64,000 nt of DNA from Planctomycetaceae bacterium (GTDB lineage Bacteria; Planctomycetota; Planctomycetia; Pirellulales; Thermoguttaceae): NCBI GenBank assembly GCA_015062085.1, contig SUVI01000004.1, forward strand, positions 1 through 64,000. The letters run 5' to 3'. The notes under the pieces are model-generated. The model had not been told where the DNA came from, made no database searches, and saw nothing but the letters and a program-made list of their open reading frames with translations. Shown in pieces: positions 9,049-18,230 of the stretch. A program made the position numbers and the translations under genes. The first letter of the stretch is position 1; each line of letters opens with the position of its first letter.

Positions 9049-9612
9049 TCATATTCCGGTGTGTGGAGTGCGTTTTGGAGGCTTTTTCCGGCCTCTCATT
9101 TCAGACGGCGGAATGAATTTCAGAACACGATGACCGTATTGGATCCCGATACATTCGACGGGGCCTGCCAAAGTAACGTACATTCCCTCGTACAATTCCG
9201 CCGTTGGATAGTCATGCAGATAAAAAAGCGTGCTTGCATCCTCAAAGCGAAGAAGAGAGCGGCGGGAATCAAGGATCGTTTCAACTTGCGCAGTCGTGCC
9301 GCTGATAAAATACACACGCTCTCCGACCCGGATACGGTTCGGAAGATCCATCCCCGGCAGAACTTCCCCAAGAATGTTTTCCCGATAGCCGATCTTTTCC
9401 GGAGGCGCGAGCGGCATCTTTTCCGAAGGCGCGAGCTGCATCTTTTCCGGAGGCGCGAGCTGCATCTGATTCCAACGGCTTTCCAATTGAAGCTGCTGAA
9501 ACTTCCACGCCGCCTCCGGCGAATCTGCTCGAAGTCCTATGACCTGTGCAAACAGCATCGAGTTGCCAAACAGACAGCAAAAGAATATCAAAACATGCAG
9601 GAATTTTTTCAT
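9049..9612 (-). CDS. Small exported protein with PPEKMQLA repeats, unknown function
   Basis: 187 residues with a clear signal peptide (MKKFLHVLIFFCCLFGNSMLFAQ). After the signal comes a helical stretch (SPEAAWKFQQLQLESRWNQM), then three 8-residue repeats of the type MQLAPPEK, then a compact domain (~100 residues) with RIRVGERVYFISG and GMYVTLAGPVE, which may be a small beta-barrel. GGGAGG lies 6 bases before the ATG. A near-consensus promoter and a strong terminator flank it, so it is a monocistronic gene. I do not recognise the family. Confidence 0.8.
   Translation of the reverse strand: MKKFLHVLIFFCCLFGNSMLFAQVIGLRADSPEAAWKFQQLQLESRWNQMQLAPPEKMQLAPSEKMPLAPPEKIGYRENILGEVLPGMDLPNRIRVGERVYFISGTTAQVETILDSRRSLLRFEDASTLFYLHDYPTAELYEGMYVTLAGPVECIGIQYGHRVLKFIPPSEMRGRKKPPKRTPHTGI
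9392..9463. repeat. 24-bp tandem repeat, three units, in small exported gene
   Basis: Units 9392-9415, 9416-9439 and 9440-9463 differ by two or three bases and encode the repeated PPEKMQLA octapeptide. Confidence 0.9.
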
Positions 9613-9708
9613 GACGATCCTCCCAAAAAGAATGAAAGTACATCTTTCAAAAACGGTACGCTCTCGAAAACTACAAACTGGCCTGCATTTTCTGGAAGAG
9701 CAATTTTT

Positions 9709-9736
9709 ATTATAGCACGAGTTTTTAAAAAGTCAA
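9709..9736 (-). promoter_or_regulatory. Near-consensus sigma70 promoter
   Basis: Minus strand TTGACT-16-TATAAT, about 100 bases before the start at 9612. The other part of this 369-base divergent gap (9737-9981), upstream of the plus-strand gene, shows no clear promoter. Confidence 0.8.
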
Positions 9737-9981
9737 GCGCATCGAACGATTTTCTCCCCAAACACCTCCTTACCTACACACATTTCTCGCTTTTCAGCAT
9801 GTCTTCCATCTTTTCCTCAACGCAAGATCGCGGGCCGTTTCCTTCTGAGATCCGAAGAAATTGGGCTTGCATCAAACCGAACTTTCTGCTAAACTTCCGT
9901 CCATTGGAGACCTGCGGAGATATTTTCGTCAAAAATTCGCAGAGTTTTGGGGTTTTATCGAATTCAACAAAACAAAAAATC

Positions 9982-10971
9982 ATGACTTCGTTCAGGAAGA
10001 TAAATATTTGGGGTGCGCTGGGAGTTTGTTTCGGATGCGTGCTAACTGCATCTTTTGCGGAGGCTCAGCATTTTTCAGCAGATTCCTACCGCAGCGGTCA
10101 GCCGTCCGCCGAAGAAGAAATGACGGTCGGTGAGATGCTTGCCGGCCAGCAAACGGCACAGGTACCCCCAAGCGCAGTTCAGATGCCCAGTCATGCGGTC
10201 GGAAACGATGCGCCGGAAATGCAGTTAGACGACAGTATGCCGACGGATTGGGACGCGGTTTCCGCAAACGTCGGAAGAAACACACCGCAAACCGTTTCCC
10301 GAAGTTCGGCTCAACATCAAGCTCAACATCAAGCTCAACATCAAGCTCAACATCAAGCTCAACATCAAGCTCAAACTCAACTTCCAACTCAAGCTCAGGC
10401 ACACGGACTGGCGCAGTCTCCCGCAGTTTCTGAAGTTCCCGCCGTCACGGCCTCGCACGTTCCTGCAGCAGATCCCGTTCGCCAAATGTCCTACGACGCT
10501 CCGCACTCCGGCACACGTGATGCACTTCCCGCAGCAGGAATGACACGATCTCAGCAGAGAGCAGAGCCGATACGCCTGGCCGCACATGAGACCGCAGTCC
10601 AGACGCAGACAGTTTCAGCTGGTCCTGCTTGTTCCGCAATTCCGGCTGGTCCAGCATCGGCGGCAGCTGCGGAACCGGCACAGCTTCCGGATGATTACCC
10701 GACCGGCGAAATGGCGCCTCTGGACCCCCAGGATCTCATTGCATTTTCCGAAACAGTGAATCTGGCCGGAGGACCGATACAGCAGATCACGATCATCGAT
10801 CCACTTCAAAAAGTCCTTTGCGTCTACCACATCAGCATGACGACGGGACAGATCGAACTGAAAAGTGCACGAAAGATCGAGTGGGACCTCCAGCTCATCT
10901 TCCTGAATTCACGCAAACCGCTCCCGCAGGACGTGCAGGCGATCATCGAGCAGAATCGGCGTCGGCGTTAG
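9982..10971 (+). CDS. Exported low-complexity protein with conserved C-terminal domain
   Basis: 329 residues from an ATG at 9982; the longer upstream frame is a shadow because the signal peptide (INIWGALGVCFGCVLTASFAEAQ) begins here. No strong ribosome site is visible, so the start rests on the signal peptide. The middle is Ala/Gln/Pro-rich with five perfect QHQA repeats. The last ~70 residues look folded (QQITIIDPLQKVLCVYHISM, then IEWDLQLIFLN), a pattern I have seen at the end of planctomycete hypotheticals. Function unknown; probably periplasmic. Confidence 0.75.
   Translation: MTSFRKINIWGALGVCFGCVLTASFAEAQHFSADSYRSGQPSAEEEMTVGEMLAGQQTAQVPPSAVQMPSHAVGNDAPEMQLDDSMPTDWDAVSANVGRNTPQTVSRSSAQHQAQHQAQHQAQHQAQHQAQTQLPTQAQAHGLAQSPAVSEVPAVTASHVPAADPVRQMSYDAPHSGTRDALPAAGMTRSQQRAEPIRLAAHETAVQTQTVSAGPACSAIPAGPASAAAAEPAQLPDDYPTGEMAPLDPQDLIAFSETVNLAGGPIQQITIIDPLQKVLCVYHISMTTGQIELKSARKIEWDLQLIFLNSRKPLPQDVQAIIEQNRRRR
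10309..10380. repeat. 12-bp tandem repeat encoding QHQA
   Basis: Five perfect copies of GCTCAACATCAA followed by one variant, in frame within the exported Gln-rich protein. Confidence 0.95.
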
Positions 10972-10990
10972 GAGACCGTTCTCAGGAGAT

Positions 10991-11145
10991 CAGCACTTCC
11001 GCAAGTGGGCCAGTTCCACCACAGAAAACACGGACGACAAACACAAAAAACTCGGAAAAAACGAATCTTGCAAATGTTTTTTAAAATTCATTTTGTATAT
11101 TTTCGTATTTTCCGAGAAATTTGTGTCAAAATATCTATTTCCTCT
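10991..11145. repeat. Dispersed imperfect palindrome, copy A
   Basis: Shows the family signature: CCAGTTCCACCACAGAAAAC on the left, an AT-rich centre (TTTTTTAAAATTCATTTT) and a right arm with TTTTCGTATTTTCCG. It fills the gap between the Gln-rich gene and the BspA-type gene. See copies B to E. Confidence 0.6.
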
Positions 11146-11170
11146 TCCTCATTTGTGTGATCCTGTGAAA

Positions 11171-11224
11171 TTTCAGTGCTTTCAGTGCTTTCAGTGCTTT
11201 CAGTGCTTTCAGTGCTTTCAGTGA
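11171..11224. repeat. 9-bp tandem repeat upstream of BspA-type gene
   Basis: Six units of TTTCAGTGC, the last with one change. If a GTG in the array were used for translation, it would encode repeated Val-Leu-Ser, but that start is unlikely. Confidence 0.9.
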
Positions 11225-11292
11225 TACAATTTGCGATGCGAATGGGGACGCAATTATCGGACGGACCGAAAAGACATAAAAGCAACACCGCA

Positions 11293-12393
11293 ATGACAGA
11301 CTTGAAATACACGAAACATGAAGACCACATCACGATCAAACGCGGCAGCCGTTCTGCCTCTTCCATCACGATACCCTCGAAAATCGACGGCCTCCCCGTG
11401 ACGAAAATCGGCCGTTCCGCGTTTCGTAAGTGCGAGGACCTCGAGTCTGTGATGATCCCAAACAGCGTGACGCACATTGGCCGTTCTGCTTTCCGCGATT
11501 GCTCCAGCCTCACGTTCGTAAGGATCCCTGACAGCGTGACACACATCGGACGCTCCGCATTCAAAGAGTGTTCCAGTCTCACGTTCGTCACGATGCCCGA
11601 CAGTATCACCAGCTTTGGAGGCTGGGAGTTCGAGTTCTGCTTCCGACTCACGATCTACGGCACAGCAGGTTCCGAAGCTCAAAAATACGCAGGAAATGCC
11701 AAGATACCATTTTCCACAGCTCCGCTGCCATACTGCGACGCAGCCGGAAACTGGTATTCTCATGACGGCAAAACGATCCTGGGGATCCCGCACTCCCATT
11801 CCGGCGAGTTTGTCGTCCCTGACGGTGTGACGGAAATTGGAGCAGGTGCATTCAATGACTGCCGCGGCCTCACGTCTATAACATTTTCAGACAGCGTGAC
11901 GCGCATTGGAGAATATGCTTTCTACAGGTGCGGCAACCTCACCTCCATGACGATCCCAGACAGCGTGACGCACATTGGACAAAACGCTTTCTGCGTCTGC
12001 AAAAGACTCACGTCCGTGACCCTGCCGAATAGCATAACACACATTGAAAAGGAAGTATTCTACTACTGTCCACGCCTCACGACGATCACGATACCCAATA
12101 GCGTGACGTCTATTGGCACGAGTGCGTTTGGCAGATGCGACAAGCTCACCTCTGTGACGATCCCAGACAGTGTAACGCACATTGGAAAATACGCATTTAG
12201 CCAATGCAGAAGTCTCTCATCTGTAATCATCCCTGCCAGCGTAACACACATCGAAGAAGGTGTGTTCTACTGGCACGGCAAACTCACGATCTACGGCACA
12301 GCAGGTTCCGAAGCTCAAAGATGCGCGGAAAGCTGCGGGATCTCATTTTCCACAGCTCCGCGCAGTAATGAAACGCACAGTTCACGGAATTAA
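11293..12393 (+). CDS. BspA-type leucine-rich repeat (LRR_5) protein
   Basis: About 366 residues made almost wholly of 23-residue LRR_5 units (IPDSVTHIGRSAFRECSSLTFV pattern), split by two longer segments ending in IYGTAGSEAQ. Such proteins bind host or microbial ligands when surface exposed; this one has no visible signal peptide, so its location is unclear. The start is uncertain: the open frame begins at a GTG in the 9-bp repeat, and ATGs occur at 11236 and 11293. I chose 11293 because MTDLKYTKHEDHITI looks like the first LRR cap, but no ribosome site supports any of them. A related lipoprotein is at 61833-63272. Confidence 0.8.
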   Translation: MTDLKYTKHEDHITIKRGSRSASSITIPSKIDGLPVTKIGRSAFRKCEDLESVMIPNSVTHIGRSAFRDCSSLTFVRIPDSVTHIGRSAFKECSSLTFVTMPDSITSFGGWEFEFCFRLTIYGTAGSEAQKYAGNAKIPFSTAPLPYCDAAGNWYSHDGKTILGIPHSHSGEFVVPDGVTEIGAGAFNDCRGLTSITFSDSVTRIGEYAFYRCGNLTSMTIPDSVTHIGQNAFCVCKRLTSVTLPNSITHIEKEVFYYCPRLTTITIPNSVTSIGTSAFGRCDKLTSVTIPDSVTHIGKYAFSQCRSLSSVIIPASVTHIEEGVFYWHGKLTIYGTAGSEAQRCAESCGISFSTAPRSNETHSSRN

Positions 12394-13835
12394 CCGACGT
12401 TGATCCACGAATCGATCTTTTCAAACGTCCACGGATCGCGCTGCGGCCGGTCAAAGAACATGCTGGAATTCGCGGTCTCCGCGTTCTCGCCGACGAATTT
12501 CTTCGCTTCTGGATCCCACTGAAGCGTCAGACCGCCGTGATACATCGCGATATTGCCCGCCAAGCCCGTGACGTCGGTATTGAAAGCGTGACGCGCGGGA
12601 TAGTAGGTCTCCGCATTGCCGGACTTGATGCAGTGCGCAAAATGCACGTGCTCTCCGCCCTGGATCCCCTGTACGCCTTTCCCGGGCGTCCGGCTCACAG
12701 TACAGTGCTCCATTCCGCGTCCGACGTCAATGTCGTTCGGGCCGGGAGTCCATTTCGCGATCGATTCGCTGCTTGCGGTCAAAACATTTCCATAGGGACC
12801 AGGACCTTTCACCATGACCCACCCTTCGGTCCCCTCGAATTTGACGGCCGGATTGTCGCTCCAGACGCGCATGGTAACGCCGTTGGCGAACTCTGCCGTG
12901 ACGTCAAATCCCGCAGTCGTCGTCCACGGCGCGTCTTCTTTCGGAAATTCCCAGAGTGCTGCCGGATTGTCGCGGTTGAGCGAGAACCGGATCGGAGACG
13001 TTTCGTCGGAGCCGTTTCCCCAATACGCAAGATTCACGTAGTGCGCCGACCAGTCGGGATACGTTCCGCCGGAGTACGCAAGATGGTTTCGCCAGTTGAT
13101 GTGGTTTCGGCCCGGCATGTACGGAAGAAGCGGCGCCGGACCGGTCCAGAGTTCGTAATCCAGATGTTCGGGAACGGGCTGAACATTGAAGTCCATATTC
13201 CCGCGCTTCCGGTTCCCATACGGAATGAGGACCTTGATGTTTTTCAGCTCGCCGATGATCTTGTTCCGAACGATATTCACGATCTGCTGGCTCGTGTCGA
13301 TCGTGCGGGTCTCCGAGGCCGTGTGGAAAATGCGGCCCGTTTCTTTCTGCGTCTGAACGAGCCGGAGACCTTCCTTGAGCGTAAGGACCGGCTTCTCGCA
13401 AATGACGTGCTTTCCCGCCTTCATCGCAAAGACCGCCATCGTGACGTGCCAGTGATCCGGCGTGATGATGTCTACGGCATCAATGTCTTTCCGATTCACC
13501 AAATCGCGGAAATCACGGTACACGGAAACGCGGGAATCGGTCCCGGTCTGCTTCGTGTAGGCGGAATCGACTTGGTTTCGAACGGCTTCGAGGTGTTTGG
13601 AATCCGGATCGCAAAGCGCAACGATCTGCTGCTCGCGATTCGCCAGCATCAGCGGCACATTCCAAGTCCGGGAATGGCTTCCGCATCCGATGACGCCCAT
13701 CGTGACGCGCGAGTTTGCCGGCACATTTCCGTCGAGTCCCAGTGCAGGACCAGAAACGAGAGCGGGAAGCGAAACAGAAAGCGCAGCTCCTGCAGAAAAC
13801 TGTCGCAGAAATTGACGGCGGGTCGTTTTGGCCAT
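12390..13835 (-). CDS. Tat-exported Gfo/Idh/MocA family oxidoreductase
   Basis: 481 residues. The N-terminus is a twin-arginine signal (KTTRRQFLRQ, then an Ala/Leu/Ser hydrophobic stretch). A Rossmann fold follows with MGVIGCGSHSR as the nucleotide loop, ITPDHWH and CEKPV as the typical Gfo/Idh/MocA active-site strand. Members oxidise or reduce sugars and inositols with NAD(P); exported planctomycete forms probably act on glycans or hold their cofactor tightly. AAAGG lies 8 bases before the ATG at 13835. Its promoter is at 13914-13942. The stop codon overlaps that of the convergent BspA-type gene. Confidence 0.92.
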   Translation of the reverse strand: MAKTTRRQFLRQFSAGAALSVSLPALVSGPALGLDGNVPANSRVTMGVIGCGSHSRTWNVPLMLANREQQIVALCDPDSKHLEAVRNQVDSAYTKQTGTDSRVSVYRDFRDLVNRKDIDAVDIITPDHWHVTMAVFAMKAGKHVICEKPVLTLKEGLRLVQTQKETGRIFHTASETRTIDTSQQIVNIVRNKIIGELKNIKVLIPYGNRKRGNMDFNVQPVPEHLDYELWTGPAPLLPYMPGRNHINWRNHLAYSGGTYPDWSAHYVNLAYWGNGSDETSPIRFSLNRDNPAALWEFPKEDAPWTTTAGFDVTAEFANGVTMRVWSDNPAVKFEGTEGWVMVKGPGPYGNVLTASSESIAKWTPGPNDIDVGRGMEHCTVSRTPGKGVQGIQGGEHVHFAHCIKSGNAETYYPARHAFNTDVTGLAGNIAMYHGGLTLQWDPEAKKFVGENAETANSSMFFDRPQRDPWTFEKIDSWINVG

Positions 13836-13913
13836 AGGAAAACCTTTCATGAATGGAGGGCAAGGAATCGGAATGCACGCCCCCAGATGGACGCACACTC
13901 TCCAGAAAGATCC

Positions 13914-13942
13914 ATTTTAGCAGATACCGCTCCCTCTGTCAA
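13914..13942 (-). promoter_or_regulatory. Consensus sigma70 promoter of Gfo/Idh/MocA gene
   Basis: Minus strand TTGACA-17-TAAAAT, 79 bases upstream of the start codon. Confidence 0.85.
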
Positions 13943-14067
13943 GGGACCAAAGGAGTTTTTTCAAATTTCAGTCCGAAAATTTACGGCAGAAAAGACGGAA
14001 TGGAAGTCTTTGCCCAAACCGTCTCTTCGATTCACAGCTGCGTGAATTTTCATGTTTCCAGCTTTGC

Positions 14068-15315
14068 TTAGATCTCCATGATCCCGCGCGGTCCGCCGGT
14101 CAAACAGCGTCCGCCAGACGGAGTCACGAGGAACGTGTCCTCCACGCCGACAGTTCCAAATCCCGCGATCCCCTTCTTCGGCTCGACCGCCAGAAGCATG
14201 TTTTCCTCAAGCGGTTCGGTAAAACCGCGCGCAAAGACGGGGTACTCGTCGATCTGCAAACCGATGCCGTGCCCCAGAAATTTCACGCTTCGCGCTCCAA
14301 AACCTTGAAAATTCACGAGAAAATCGTCCGAAAGTCCCTCCATGACCTCCATGTAGATCTGCTCCGGTATCTCGCCCGGCCGCATCCGCTCGGCAATGGC
14401 GAGCTGGAGCTCACGGCATTTCTCGTGCGCGGCGAGTGCCTCTTCCGGGATCCTTGTGTCCGGCCGGCTTCCGCGGAAAAAGTAGACCTGCGTTTTGTCC
14501 GTATGGTATCCATTCACTCCGAACCCCATGTCCGCGAAGACGCTCTGCCCGGCCTCAAGCCGAATTTCGCGGGATCCGATGAACGGAATGGCCGCCGACA
14601 TGCCGCTCGAACCGCCGGGACCATTGAAGCACGTCGGGTAAAGCCCGCTCTCGCCGAATGCGTACTGTCCGTAACCGACGTCGCACTGGAACATCGCGAA
14701 TCGGCTCACCCCTTGGTATCCAAGCGCCAACGCCCCGCGATAGATTTCACCCGCAAACTCGCACTCAGTCATCCCCTCGCGGAGGTAGCCCGGAACACAC
14801 TCGGTCAGAAATTCGTGATGCAGCTTTCCGGAAAGCTCGAGCCACTGCAGTTCCCACTCGGATTTGATGGCCCGAAGACGCGCAACAATCGGCTCGATCG
14901 GCTTCACGGCCGACATTTTGAGATTCCGCTGGATCATTTCCAGCATCGAGACGGTCACGACGTCCTTCTCCATGTACGTGATTCCGGCATTCTCACCGAT
15001 CCCGGCTGCCACGTGCCGGTAACTCCCCATCGGCAGGATCTCCTCCTGCGGAAGAAGCGACTCATCCTGTGCACGCTCAAGACTCCGCCTCACGAAGTAC
15101 TTTCGCCCGCCGTCCTTCCGAAAAACGAGCACGCCGTCCTGCATCGACCCGGCAAAGTAAAGCTGGTTCACACGCCCAACGAGCAGGATCGTCTCCCAGT
15201 CCGGACAGCGTTCGTCCATCATCTTCACGAGCCGTTCCCGCCGCGCGTCCAGCTCACTCAGCGGAACGCGTTCATTTAGTTTGATCGTTTCCATTTTGGT
15301 TTTTTTAGGATCCAT
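14068..15315 (-). CDS. M24 family metallopeptidase (Xaa-Pro dipeptidase-like)
   Basis: About 415 residues with a creatinase-type N-terminal domain and a C-terminal pita-bread fold. The five metal ligands of the M24 family can be read in order: D in FADMGF, D in YHTDKT, H in GHGIGL, E in VEPKKG and E in GVEDTF. It should cleave X-Pro or related dipeptides in the cytoplasm. The start is uncertain: an ATG at 15315 (MDPKKTKMETIK) is taken, but METIKLN at 15294 is equally possible and neither has a clear ribosome site. It follows asnA on the same strand after a 12-bp minisatellite, so it may be the last gene of the ClC-asnA unit. Confidence 0.88.
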   Translation of the reverse strand: MDPKKTKMETIKLNERVPLSELDARRERLVKMMDERCPDWETILLVGRVNQLYFAGSMQDGVLVFRKDGGRKYFVRRSLERAQDESLLPQEEILPMGSYRHVAAGIGENAGITYMEKDVVTVSMLEMIQRNLKMSAVKPIEPIVARLRAIKSEWELQWLELSGKLHHEFLTECVPGYLREGMTECEFAGEIYRGALALGYQGVSRFAMFQCDVGYGQYAFGESGLYPTCFNGPGGSSGMSAAIPFIGSREIRLEAGQSVFADMGFGVNGYHTDKTQVYFFRGSRPDTRIPEEALAAHEKCRELQLAIAERMRPGEIPEQIYMEVMEGLSDDFLVNFQGFGARSVKFLGHGIGLQIDEYPVFARGFTEPLEENMLLAVEPKKGIAGFGTVGVEDTFLVTPSGGRCLTGGPRGIMEI

Positions 15316-15383
15316 TTTTTGCTCGGGCTTCCGCTTGCCTGCCTTTTTCAAGCGGAAAGGAGGCTTGAAGCCCGCTTTTTCGA

Positions 15384-15551
15384 TTCCGGTCGCACTTCCG
15401 GTCGCACTTCTGTTCGCACTTCCGGTCGCACTTCCGGTCGCACTTCTGTTCGCACTTCCGGTCGCACTTCTGTTCGCACTTCCGGTCGCACTTCCGGTCG
15501 CACTTCCGGTCGCACTTCCGGTCGCACTTCCGGTCGCACTTCCGGTCGCAC
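15384..15551. repeat. Intergenic 12-bp minisatellite, 14 units
   Basis: Fourteen head-to-tail 12-bp units: eleven TTCCGGTCGCAC and three TTCTGTTCGCAC at positions 3, 6 and 8 of the array. It lies between the asnA stop (15591) and the M24 peptidase start. Frames through it are open on both strands only because of its composition. Confidence 0.95.
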
Positions 15552-15590
15552 TTCTGTTTTTCTGCGGCTTTCGCGTTTTCAGATCCGATT

Positions 15591-16616
15591 TCAGAGCAGC
15601 GTCACACCGGCTTTTGCGTACTCCGCAGCCATTTCATCCGGCCAGATCCCGCAGGCGACCTCGCCAATGTGCGCACAGCGAAGCATGAACATGCAGAGAC
15701 GCGACTGTCCGATCCCTCCGCCCATCGTCTGGGGCAGCTCGCCGTTGAGGAGCATCTGGTGGAACGGCAGTTTCGCACGTTCTTCAAAACCGCGGATCTT
15801 GAGCTGACGCAGGAGCGTTTCCGCATCGACGCGGATCCCCATCGAAGAAAGCTCGAACGCCCGGCCAAGGATCGGATTCCAGACGACGATGTCGCCGTTG
15901 AGTCCCACACCGCCGTCTTCACGCGGCGTCGTCCAGTCGTCGTAATCCGGAGCGCGTCCGTCATGAATGGTTCCGTCTGAGAGCTGGCCGCCGATGCCGA
16001 TGATGAAGATGGCACCGTACTTTTTGCAGAACTCTGTTTCACGTTCCAGCGGCGTTTTTTCGGGGTAGGCCGTCCGCAGTTCTTCCGACGTGACGAACGT
16101 GATCTCTTCCGGCAGGATCGGGGTGATCTGCGGATAGTGCGACGCGATAAAACGCTCCGTTTCCGAGAGGACAGCGTAGATCTTCCGGACCGTCGCCTTC
16201 AGGGTCTCCGTGTTTCGGTCTTCCGGACGAATGACCTGGCACCAGTCCCACTGATCGACGTAGAAACTGTGGATGTAGTCGAGCGTTTCATCCGGCCGAA
16301 TGGCGTTCATGTCCGTGTAGAGGCCTTCACCGGGCTGGAAACCATAGCGGCGGAGAGCAAAACGTTTCCATTTCGCGAGCGACTGAACGAGTTCTGCCTC
16401 GCAATCTGCCTGTTTTACGTAGAAGGAGACAGGTTTTTCCACGCCGTTCAGGTCGTCGTTCAGCCCCATTTTACTCTTGACGAAGAGCGGGGCCGTGACG
16501 CGCTGAAGTCCGACATTTTTAGCCAGCTCGCTTTCGAAGTGGTCCTTCAGCAGTTTGATAGCGCGTTCTCGTTCGCGCAGACCGAGCAGTGATTGGTAGC
16601 CGGCAGGAATGGTCAT
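15591..16616 (-). CDS. asnA: Aspartate-ammonia ligase (asparagine synthetase A)
   Basis: 341 residues, close to the usual ~330. It makes asparagine from aspartate, ammonia and ATP in the cytoplasm. Recognisable family stretches include YQSLLGLRERERAIKLLKDH, GVEKPVSF, DMNAIRPDE and QWDWCQVI, followed by IGGQLSDGTIHDGRAPDYDD and a C-terminal GGGIGQSRLCM. It has a class II aminoacyl-tRNA-synthetase-like fold. AGGAG lies 9 bases before the ATG; the long upstream extension of the frame is a shadow. The start overlaps the stop of the ClC gene in an ATGA, which implies translational coupling. Confidence 0.97.
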   Translation of the reverse strand: MTIPAGYQSLLGLRERERAIKLLKDHFESELAKNVGLQRVTAPLFVKSKMGLNDDLNGVEKPVSFYVKQADCEAELVQSLAKWKRFALRRYGFQPGEGLYTDMNAIRPDETLDYIHSFYVDQWDWCQVIRPEDRNTETLKATVRKIYAVLSETERFIASHYPQITPILPEEITFVTSEELRTAYPEKTPLERETEFCKKYGAIFIIGIGGQLSDGTIHDGRAPDYDDWTTPREDGGVGLNGDIVVWNPILGRAFELSSMGIRVDAETLLRQLKIRGFEERAKLPFHQMLLNGELPQTMGGGIGQSRLCMFMLRCAHIGEVACGIWPDEMAAEYAKAGVTLL

Positions 16617-18043
16617 GATCTTTTCTCCTGAAAAAAACGATTTTGGAAATCTGAAGCGACGTGATTTGAAATTTGAGTCTGCGAAACTCTGTGAAGCCGT
16701 GCAGCTGCCCAAGTTTCTGCCTCGATCGAGCAGAAGACCAGAATTGCGGCAAAGCAGAACCAGCCGAACCCCATGCCGAAAAAGAGTTCCAGTGCAAGGA
16801 AGACCGAGGCAATGGGGCAGCGCACTACGACTGCGAACAGAACGATGAGTCCGACTGCCGCGGCAAACGCAGGCTCCAGGTCCAGCCATGGCGCCAAGAC
16901 ACAGCCCAGCGCAGCTCCGGAAAAGAACGCAGGAACGATCTGCCCTCCCTTAAATCCTACTCCCAGCGCGAGTGCAGTGAATCCGATCTTAAGGCAGAAA
17001 TCCCAATTTTCAGCCTCACCGTGCAAGGCATTCTGAATGTTGGCGAAACCGGCTCCGCAAAAAGTCTGCGTCCCGCACCCAAACGTCAGCAGCGCCACCA
17101 GCAGACCGCCCAGCCCCATCGCCAGAAAACGATTCGGACAAAATCGGTCCGCCAGCCGCTCGACGCATTTCAGAAGACCGCAAAATGCACTCCCTGCCAA
17201 AATGCAGAGCAGCGTAAGCAGAAAAACTCGGCCAACTGTTGGTCCTGAAAACGCCGGGACCGCATGATCCAGCGAAAATCGGCATGGCGGCAATCCGAGC
17301 CAGTGCGTGATCTCGTAGGAAAAAAAGGAGGCACACAAACAGGAAAGGAAACCCATGAGTCCCCGGAAACGGCATCGTTCCAACACGAAGACCGCGGCCG
17401 CAAGCGGCGTCCCCAAAAGCGGAGCAAACGCACCGGCCATGGCACTCAGAATGATGAGTGAAAGATCTTTTCCCGAAAGATGGAACCAGCGTCCAAACTG
17501 CGCTCCAAGTCCGCCGCCGAGGAGGATCGACGCCCCCTCGCAGCCCACGGAAGCTCCGCAAAGATGCGAAAGCACCGACGCAATGTAGATCAGCGGCGCA
17601 AGAAACGGCGAAACTTCCTCAATCACTGCGGTCTTGGAAACTGCATTCAGGGTGGAACGCTCAAGCTGAGGGGAATTTTGGGAGTGGTTTCCATCGGAAA
17701 ATTTCCCATGAACGACATCCGTCAGCAGCATCAGCTCGCCGCGGTGACTGATCCGGCAGGCACGGTAAAGGTACGCAATAAGCAGACCCGCAGCGGGAAG
17801 TCCGAAGAGCAGTGCCGGATGCTCCGTACGCACTGCATTAGCCCAGGAAACGCTCATTCGAAAAAAAGCTCCGGCGAAGCCCGCTGGAACGGCAGCGAAA
17901 AGCGAGATCAGCAAGATCTCCGTCAGATGTACGCCGTGATGTCCGAATGTCGACAAAAGATCCTCTGGCCGGCGACTGGAAATTTTCTGTCCCGGAAAAG
18001 GATGCGTCAGGGAAAAGGAATGAATCTCTGATTTGAAAGACAT
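16613..18043 (-). CDS. ClC-type chloride channel/transporter
   Basis: About 476 residues with roughly ten to twelve hydrophobic segments. The selectivity motif GASVGCEGASILLGGG matches the family GxxxGxEGP, with the gating glutamate kept but Ala in place of Pro. The later GFKGGQIVPAFFSGAALG matches GxFxP. Residues ~105-135 form a hydrophilic loop before the second part. It should move chloride (or fluoride/nitrate) across the inner membrane, perhaps in exchange for protons. The ATG at 18043 is favoured although the ribosome site is weak; a GTG at 18070 is an alternative. It is first in an operon with asnA, joined by a 4-bp overlap. Confidence 0.9.
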   Translation of the reverse strand: MSFKSEIHSFSLTHPFPGQKISSRRPEDLLSTFGHHGVHLTEILLISLFAAVPAGFAGAFFRMSVSWANAVRTEHPALLFGLPAAGLLIAYLYRACRISHRGELMLLTDVVHGKFSDGNHSQNSPQLERSTLNAVSKTAVIEEVSPFLAPLIYIASVLSHLCGASVGCEGASILLGGGLGAQFGRWFHLSGKDLSLIILSAMAGAFAPLLGTPLAAAVFVLERCRFRGLMGFLSCLCASFFSYEITHWLGLPPCRFSLDHAVPAFSGPTVGRVFLLTLLCILAGSAFCGLLKCVERLADRFCPNRFLAMGLGGLLVALLTFGCGTQTFCGAGFANIQNALHGEAENWDFCLKIGFTALALGVGFKGGQIVPAFFSGAALGCVLAPWLDLEPAFAAAVGLIVLFAVVVRCPIASVFLALELFFGMGFGWFCFAAILVFCSIEAETWAAARLHRVSQTQISNHVASDFQNRFFQEKRS

Positions 18044-18082
18044 ACGGAACCCGCCAAATGAAAAAACCACAATTTTCAGAAG

Positions 18083-18110
18083 ATTTTACCAGATTTTGGA
18101 ATTTTTTCAA
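18083..18110 (-). promoter_or_regulatory. Sigma70-type promoter of the ClC-asnA operon
   Basis: Minus strand TTGAAA-16-TAAAAT, 40 bases upstream of the ClC start. Confidence 0.65.
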
Positions 18111-18230
18111 GGAGTACCGCCTGATTTTCTCGCAAGGAACTGCAAAATTTTCGGCTTCACGATCCGCTGGAAACGAAAACGCCGCCGCAAGTGAGATCTT
18201 TAGCCAAAAATCTTACGCCGGAAATTTTAC

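Noticed and set aside
15281..15807. Plus-strand frames with PVAL or GRTS repeats
   Set aside because: They arise from the 12-bp intergenic minisatellite, which is open in several frames; no start signals, and part of the frame lies opposite asnA.
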